From positions 1-10,374 of the forward strand of contig CALFVM010000207.1 in NCBI GenBank assembly GCA_937928665.1: a stretch of 10,374 bases of DNA, read 5' to 3'. The number at the start of each line of letters is the position of its first letter. Position 1 is the stretch's first letter. Both the position numbers and the translations under genes were made by a program. Below the pieces are notes generated by a model. That model worked only from the letters and a program-made list of their open reading frames with translations. It was not told the origin of the DNA and searched no databases. Source of the stretch: an uncultured Candidatus Methylacidiphilales bacterium (GTDB taxonomy: Bacteria; Verrucomicrobiota; Verrucomicrobiia; Methylacidiphilales; CALFVM01). Below are positions 6,390 through 10,374 of the stretch, piece after piece.

Positions 6390-8366
6390 TTAGTAGCCGG
6401 AAGGCAAGCCGGGACGGACGAGGTACTCGTAGCCGTGTTTGCTGGCGTTGAAGCCGAGCGGTTCGAGGAAGGCCCGGCCCATGGCGTTCATCAGAACGGA
6501 AGAGGTCTGACTTTCGATCCGATCCGGGGTGAGCTGCTCGTTGAAGAAGTGACCGGCGTGGATGGCACTGCCGTAGTAGGGGCGCAAGTTGTAGCCGTGG
6601 TCGCTGGCCTGGTTGTGCGAGGCGCGGGTCTGTTGGATGACGACAGTTTGCGGGTAATCCTTGATGACGGAGCTGGGGAAGGTGGCCAGCCAGTTCCCGC
6701 CGGTATCGACGGTGACGGTCTGGGTGCCAATTTCCTGGCCCTGGGCGTTGAAGAGTTTGATGACCAGGGTGGAGCCGGGCTCGGCCTCGCCGCTGTAAAC
6801 GGGAGCGAGGGTGAGCATCGGATCGCGGGTGTTGTCGATGGAGGTTAAGCGGTAGGGATCCTCTTCTTCTTCCAACTGAAGGAGGGAGAAGTTGTTGAAC
6901 CGATCGAAGAGGAAGCCAAGGACTTGGGTGGTTTCTTCGTGGCGGTTGTTGGGCGGGTTGAGGTCGGGGCCATTGGCACCGTCGTCAAATGCCCGGACGA
7001 CGTTGGTCAGGGTGCCGAAGATGAGGGAGTTGATCGGCAGGTTGACGGTGACGGTGAAGGTGATGGTTTCCCGGTTACGTCCCTCGACGACGAGAAGTTC
7101 GGGGTTGTCGGCACTGGTCCAGGTGACGGTGCGGGCAACAGCATCGTAGGTGAAGTTACCCGAGGCACTGAGGAAGACGACGAAGGGCGGGAGTTCATCG
7201 ACGATGGTGACGTTGGTGGCGTTCTGATCGCCGACGTTTCGCAGGACGATGGTGTAGGTGAAGATGTCGTCGAGGCCGATCCGGTCGGTGGAGTTGGATT
7301 TGACAATGACCAGGTCGGGGAAGGCATCGAGATCGACCAAGACGGAGGTGGTCTTGTCAGGAGCCTCCCCAGTGGTGTCGATGACCCGGCCGAAGTTGGT
7401 GAAGTCGTCGAGAGCCTGGAGCTGGGGATTGAAGGCTTGGGCAGTGACCAGAATCGTGATGGTCTGGCCGACGTTGAGAACGGCGTTGGCCCAGGTGATG
7501 GTCTGGGCGGCGACGTTGATGGTGGGGACAACGCCGGAATAATCAGTGATGGCGGCGTTGGCCAGATCAAGGACGATGCCGGGGAAGGTGTCGACGATGT
7601 TGACGCGAGCGTTCTGGTTGCCGGTGTTGGTGACGAGAATCGTGTAGGTGATCATGTCACCGGGGGCGATGACGGGATCCCCGTTGTCATTGAGCGGAAC
7701 GGGACCGCCGTTGACCATGGTGACGGTTTTGTTGATGCCGAAGTCGGGGGTGGCGATGATGACGTTGGTGTCGTCGTCACCGTTGTTGCCAGGGGTCGGA
7801 TCAACGTCGTCGTGAGTGACAGAAGCGGTGTTGGTCAGGGATTCGTAGGCGATGCTGACAACGGGGGCGAGGGTGACGGTGACCTGAACGTTGATGGTCT
7901 GGCCAGGGTTGATGTTGGGAAGGGCGACGGTGAATCCGGTCGGGGTCGGGACAACCGCAGTCGGAACGGCATCGACCGTGACGGTGCCGAGGGTGGTTTC
8001 ACCAGGCAGGACATCGGTGAGGATCACGCCGGTGGCCGTGTCGGTCCCGTCGTTGGTCACGGTGACGGTGTAGGTCCAGGTTTGGCCAGGAACGACGGAG
8101 CCAATGAAGTCGTCTTTGTTGACGCGGAGGTCGGCTCCGACGACGGTGACGGTGGTGCCGGTGCCGGTCGCGTAATCGTTGAGGGCTCCGCCAGGGCCGT
8201 CAGCACCAGTCCGTTCACCAGGAACAACGCCGGGAAGCGAGGACCAGTCAAGCGCGACGGTGTTGGTGAAGCTGTCATCGCCGCCGCCGAAAAGTCCGGC
8301 CGGGCCGAGGACATCGGTCGGGACCGTGGTGACGGTGGCGTCGTAGGTGATGAGGATGCGGCGATC
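6390..8366 (-). CDS. C-terminal part of DUF11-repeat surface protein, downstream of an in-frame stop
   Basis: This is the same reading frame as the upstream part, open from directly after the TAA at 8367-8369 to the TAA at 6390-6392. It begins DRRILITYDATV, the second half of a beta-sandwich repeat, followed by SSLPGVVPGERTG and LNDYATG, then three DUF11-like repeats starting GADLRVNK (8138), TPDFGINKTV (7751) and PDLVIVKSN (about 7319). Each has a YTxxVTNxG core strand and a (T/V)D-x-(L/F)P turn. From about 6920 the repeats end. A segment with LEEEEDPYRL, an Ig-like module (ML TLAPVYSGEAEPGS to GGNWLATFP, about 6675-6824) and an unrecognised tail with YNLRPYYGSAIHAGHFF follow. The first in-frame start codon after the stop is GTG at 8060, in the middle of a beta-strand and without a Shine-Dalgarno, so independent translation is unlikely. 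Treat it as the 3' part of a broken gene unless the stop proves false. Confidence 0.75.
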   Translation of the reverse strand, partial: DRRILITYDATVTTVPTDVLGPAGLFGGGDDSFTNTVALDWSSLPGVVPGERTGADGPGGALNDYATGTGTTVTVVGADLRVNKDDFIGSVVPGQTWTYTVTVTNDGTDTATGVILTDVLPGETTLGTVTVDAVPTAVVPTPTGFTVALPNINPGQTINVQVTVTLAPVVSIAYESLTNTASVTHDDVDPTPGNNGDDDTNVIIATPDFGINKTVTMVNGGPVPLNDNGDPVIAPGDMITYTILVTNTGNQNARVNIVDTFPGIVLDLANAAITDYSGVVPTINVAAQTITWANAVLNVGQTITILVTAQAFNPQLQALDDFTNFGRVIDTTGEAPDKTTSVLVDLDAFPDLVIVKSNSTDRIGLDDIFTYTIVLRNVGDQNATNVTIVDELPPFVVFLSASGNFTYDAVARTVTWTSADNPELLVVEGRNRETITFTVTVNLPINSLIFGTLTNVVRAFDDGANGPDLNPPNNRHEETTQVLGFLFDRFNNFSLLQLEEEEDPYRLTSIDNTRDPMLTLAPVYSGEAEPGSTLVIKLFNAQGQEIGTQTVTVDTGGNWLATFPSSVIKDYPQTVVIQQTRASHNQASDHGYNLRPYYGSAIHAGHFFNEQLTPDRIESQTSSVLMNAMGRAFLEPLGFNASKHGYEYLVRPGLPSGY

Positions 8367-8369
8367 TTA
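8367..8369 (-). other. In-frame TAA splitting one continuous repeat-protein frame
   Basis: The minus strand reads TTC GCC CAG CTC GCC TAA GAT CGC in frame. Aligning by repeat, LA-stop-DRRILITYDATV (this repeat) matches LAQGETLTLVVSGTV (repeat near 9360) with the same 15-position length, placing the stop opposite a Gln. A single C-to-T change (CAA to TAA) would explain it. TAA is also the normal stop of the prepilin-type, CBM9-like and DUF11 genes here, so general codon reassignment is improbable. Confidence 0.85.
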
Positions 8370-10374
8370 GGCGAGCTGGGCGAAGGTGATGGTGTAGCCG
8401 GTCAGGCTGCTGACGACGGTGTAATCGATCCCGGCCACCAACGTGCTGATGAGGACGTCATCGCCAGTAGCGAGGGTGCCGTTCATGTCCCAGGTGGTGA
8501 CGGTGATGTTGGTCAGGGCGGTGAGTTTGGAAGCCGGAATGACATCGACCAGGGTCAGGCCGTGGGCCGTCGCACCGGTGGCGGTGTCTTGGTTGAAGAT
8601 GTTGACCGAGTATTGGATGGTGTCGCCCAAGTGGACGTTGCCGCCGACGCGGGGGGCGGTGATGTTGGTGAAGCCTTTGGTGGTGAGCAGGACGGGTTCA
8701 AAGACAGTGACGGTGTGCGTGTCCGCGGCGGTTTCACCCGGGTCGTTCCCCGCCGTGCCGTCCTGGTCGAGGTCGGCGGTGATGGTGGCCGTGTTGGTCA
8801 GGTTGATCCCGGCTTGGTTGCCGACCACGTTAAGAACTGTGGCAGTGTAGGTGTAAGTAAAGGTGCCCGTGTGCAGAACAGCCGGGTTGTCGGTTGTGCC
8901 GGGGTTGGTCACGGTTAGGTTCTGACTGGGTGAGTTCGGATTGAATCCGGTGATGGTCCAACCGCCAGGTGTGGTCAGTGCGGCCGATCCGGCATTGAAA
9001 CTGAGCCCGGCGGGGATGACGTCGTTGATGAAAACCTGGGTGGTGCCCTGGGCGACGGTCACGGTGACGGTGTAGGTCACAACTTCACCGATGACCGCAT
9101 TGGTTTTGTCGCCAGCTTTATCGATGCCAACGGCACCAGCGGTGATGATGGTGGGGGCGACCCCGGTTGCGGCGTAATCGTTGATACCGCCGGAGCCGTT
9201 TCGTTCGCCGAAGGTGGTGCCGGAAGCGCCCGGGGTGGCGTTGCCGGTGCCCTGATCGCCAGGGGTCGAAGTGTAGGTCAGGCTGGCGGTGTTGTTGATC
9301 AGGGTGCCCGGAGAGACTGTGTCGCGGACCGTGCCGCTGACCACGAGGGTAAGGGTTTCGCCCTGGGCGAGATTGACGGTGCCGGTGGTGGTGAGCAGAC
9401 CGCCACCGGAGACATTGAAGAGCGGGGAGAAATCGACGATGCCGATCTGGGCACTGACAAGGGTGTAACCCTGAAGCTGGGCAGGGAGGGTGTCGGTCAG
9501 GTTGAGATCGAAAGCGTCAGCATTGGAAGCACCCGTGTGGGTGACGGTGATCTGATAGGTGACCGTGTCGCCGGCATCGACTGCACTGGTCGGGCTGAGG
9601 ATGGTTTTGGCGACGGAGAGAACGGGTTCAACCACGGCGACCGTGTTGGTGGCCGCGCTGTTGACGGTGGCAGGGCCGCTGGTGCCGTCGGTGTAGGTCA
9701 GACGGGCGTCGTTGGTCAGGTTGGTGCCGCTCTGGTTGCCGACTTCATTGACGACGACGGCGAGGACGCGGATCACGAAGCTGTTGTTGGTGGTGGTGTT
9801 GTCGGCAGCGGTGGTGACGTTGCCAAAGTCGAAGATGACATCCTGGCCGGACACCGTGGCCGCCGTAACGGTCGGGACACCGAGCACGCCGGCGTAGTCA
9901 AAGTTCAGCACGGTGGAGTTAGCCGCGAGGGTAACAACCTCATGACCGACCCAGGCCAAGCCGTTCGGGAGTAGGTCAGTGACAACCAACGATTGGGTGA
10001 TGCCTTCGGACAGGGTAACGAGGATGTCGAAGGTGAGAACTTCACCAATCGCCACGTCGGTCCCAAGCGTGTGCGCTTCGGAGGTGGCCACGAGGTGCTT
10101 GGTCAGGATCGGCGTGGCAAGAACGAAGGAGGTGCTGGTACTGGAGATGATGTAGTCGTTGAGCGGATCGCTCGGGATTCCGGTCCGTTCGTTCGGGTCA
10201 ACCCCGGGCAGGCTGCTGTAGGAAATGGTCGCAGTGTTCGGAACCGTGGCCCCGGCAACGGCATCAGGCCGAACCGCGGCGGAAATCCGCACCGTGACCG
10301 AATCGCCCACGTTGAGTCGGTTGAGCACCGTGGCCACGGCAGCGGCCGTGTTCCCGGTCTGGTCCAGACTGACG
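8367..10374 (-). CDS. DUF11/isopeptide-type repeat surface protein, 5' partial, ending at a premature TAA
   Basis: The frame is open to the right edge of the window (VSLDQTGNTAAAVATV precedes the GTG at 10337), so the N-terminus and signal peptide lie outside. It encodes tandem beta-sandwich repeats of about 150-165 residues, with starts near 10115, 9626, 9137 and 8696. Each shows an IGE/AGDT entry, a YxVTVT strand, a (V/N)D-x-(L/I)P turn, a GD/GET strand and a closing TNTAxxTY strand. These are the hallmarks of DUF11 and related fimbrial or adhesin-type repeats in very large exported proteins. Thr, Val, Asn, Gly and Asp dominate and Cys is absent. The frame ends TITFAQLA-TAA in the middle of the fifth repeat. 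A cell-surface adhesin, sheath or matrix role is inferred from the family; no enzymatic domain is visible. Confidence 0.85.
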   Translation of the reverse strand, partial: VSLDQTGNTAAAVATVLNRLNVGDSVTVRISAAVRPDAVAGATVPNTATISYSSLPGVDPNERTGIPSDPLNDYIISSTSTSFVLATPILTKHLVATSEAHTLGTDVAIGEVLTFDILVTLSEGITQSLVVTDLLPNGLAWVGHEVVTLAANSTVLNFDYAGVLGVPTVTAATVSGQDVIFDFGNVTTAADNTTTNNSFVIRVLAVVVNEVGNQSGTNLTNDARLTYTDGTSGPATVNSAATNTVAVVEPVLSVAKTILSPTSAVDAGDTVTYQITVTHTGASNADAFDLNLTDTLPAQLQGYTLVSAQIGIVDFSPLFNVSGGGLLTTTGTVNLAQGETLTLVVSGTVRDTVSPGTLINNTASLTYTSTPGDQGTGNATPGASGTTFGERNGSGGINDYAATGVAPTIITAGAVGIDKAGDKTNAVIGEVVTYTVTVTVAQGTTQVFINDVIPAGLSFNAGSAALTTPGGWTITGFNPNSPSQNLTVTNPGTTDNPAVLHTGTFTYTYTATVLNVVGNQAGINLTNTATITADLDQDGTAGNDPGETAADTHTVTVFEPVLLTTKGFTNITAPRVGGNVHLGDTIQYSVNIFNQDTATGATAHGLTLVDVIPASKLTALTNITVTTWDMNGTLATGDDVLISTLVAGIDYTVVSSLTGYTITFAQLA

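Larger units (their letters stand above)
6921..10374 (-). repeat. Array of eight DUF11-like coding repeats with A-B higher-order pattern
   Basis: By eye the repeats lie at 10374-10116 (partial), 10115-9627, 9626-9138, 9137-8697, 8696-8139, 8138-7752, 7751-7332 and 7331-6921. Repeats 1, 3 and 5 end in a shared linker of the type (S/T)xPG...ERxG...NDYxxxG. Repeats 2 and 4 end in a short TNTVAVVEPVL or THTVTVFEPVL linker. Repeats 6-8 are shorter and lack both linkers. The A-B pair is therefore a unit of roughly 980-1000 bases, suggesting growth by duplication of pairs. Identity between copies is low at the sequence level, so these are old duplications. Confidence 0.65.

Noticed and set aside
7000..8200. 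Runs of GGTGACGGTG-like words suggesting a tandem DNA repeat or CRISPR
   Set aside because: They encode recurring Thr-Val-Thr beta-strands at irregular spacing, without constant repeats and unique spacers.
6924..8918. A 664-codon open frame on the plus strand, antisense to the DUF11 repeats
   Set aside because: It is the exact codon-on-codon complement of the repeat gene (Gly/Asp/Val-rich, no fold pattern). It stays open only because the sense strand rarely uses TTA, CTA or TCA.

Overview
The window is GC-rich and its gene families point to a heterotrophic member of Verrucomicrobiota, possibly Opitutae-like. The signs are a secreted protein with a C-terminal 'DPNGDGVPNL' module, an H-x-DG-type prepilin-like protein, a LacI-family regulator paired with a CBM9-like protein, and a very large DUF11-repeat surface protein. 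The taxonomic call is inference from family content, since there is no rRNA or core marker here.

Layout. (1) Positions 1-1912, plus strand: the 3' part of a secreted or surface protein, overlapping by ATGA a prepilin-type protein. (2) Positions 1913-2200: a gene-poor stretch with several short inverted repeats and a peptide-like minus-strand reading of unknown origin. (3) Positions 2201-4110, minus strand: an AI-2E family (PerM/TqsA) transporter followed by a TauE/SafE-type permease, with overlapping ends and a Shine-Dalgarno motif inside the first gene. (4) Positions 4111-4207: a short divergent control region with reiterated GCTTACCCG and CCCGGCTT words. (5) Positions 4208-5940, plus strand: a LacI-family regulator overlapping by ATGA a stand-alone CBM9-like protein with no signal peptide. 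(6) Positions 5941-6389: no intact gene, but a decayed minus-strand fragment of the N-terminal region of a group II intron-type reverse transcriptase. (7) Positions 6390-10374, minus strand: the 3' part of a giant surface protein made of DUF11-like beta-sandwich repeats.

The most notable observation is in region 7. One reading frame runs through almost 4 kb but is broken by a single TAA at 8367-8369, in the middle of a repeat. The same frame continues with good DUF11 sequence on both sides, and there is no usable start codon for 306 bases after the stop. This is best explained by a recent nonsense mutation or a base-call error, less likely by readthrough. The repeats also show a higher-order A-B-A-B-A pattern followed by three plainer repeats and an unrecognised C-terminal module.

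Functional links: genes in region 1 probably act at the cell envelope; the LacI/CBM9-like pair looks like a carbohydrate-responsive unit; the two permeases share a transcript but have no obvious common substrate. No RNA gene, CRISPR array, complete mobile element or clear defence system was found.
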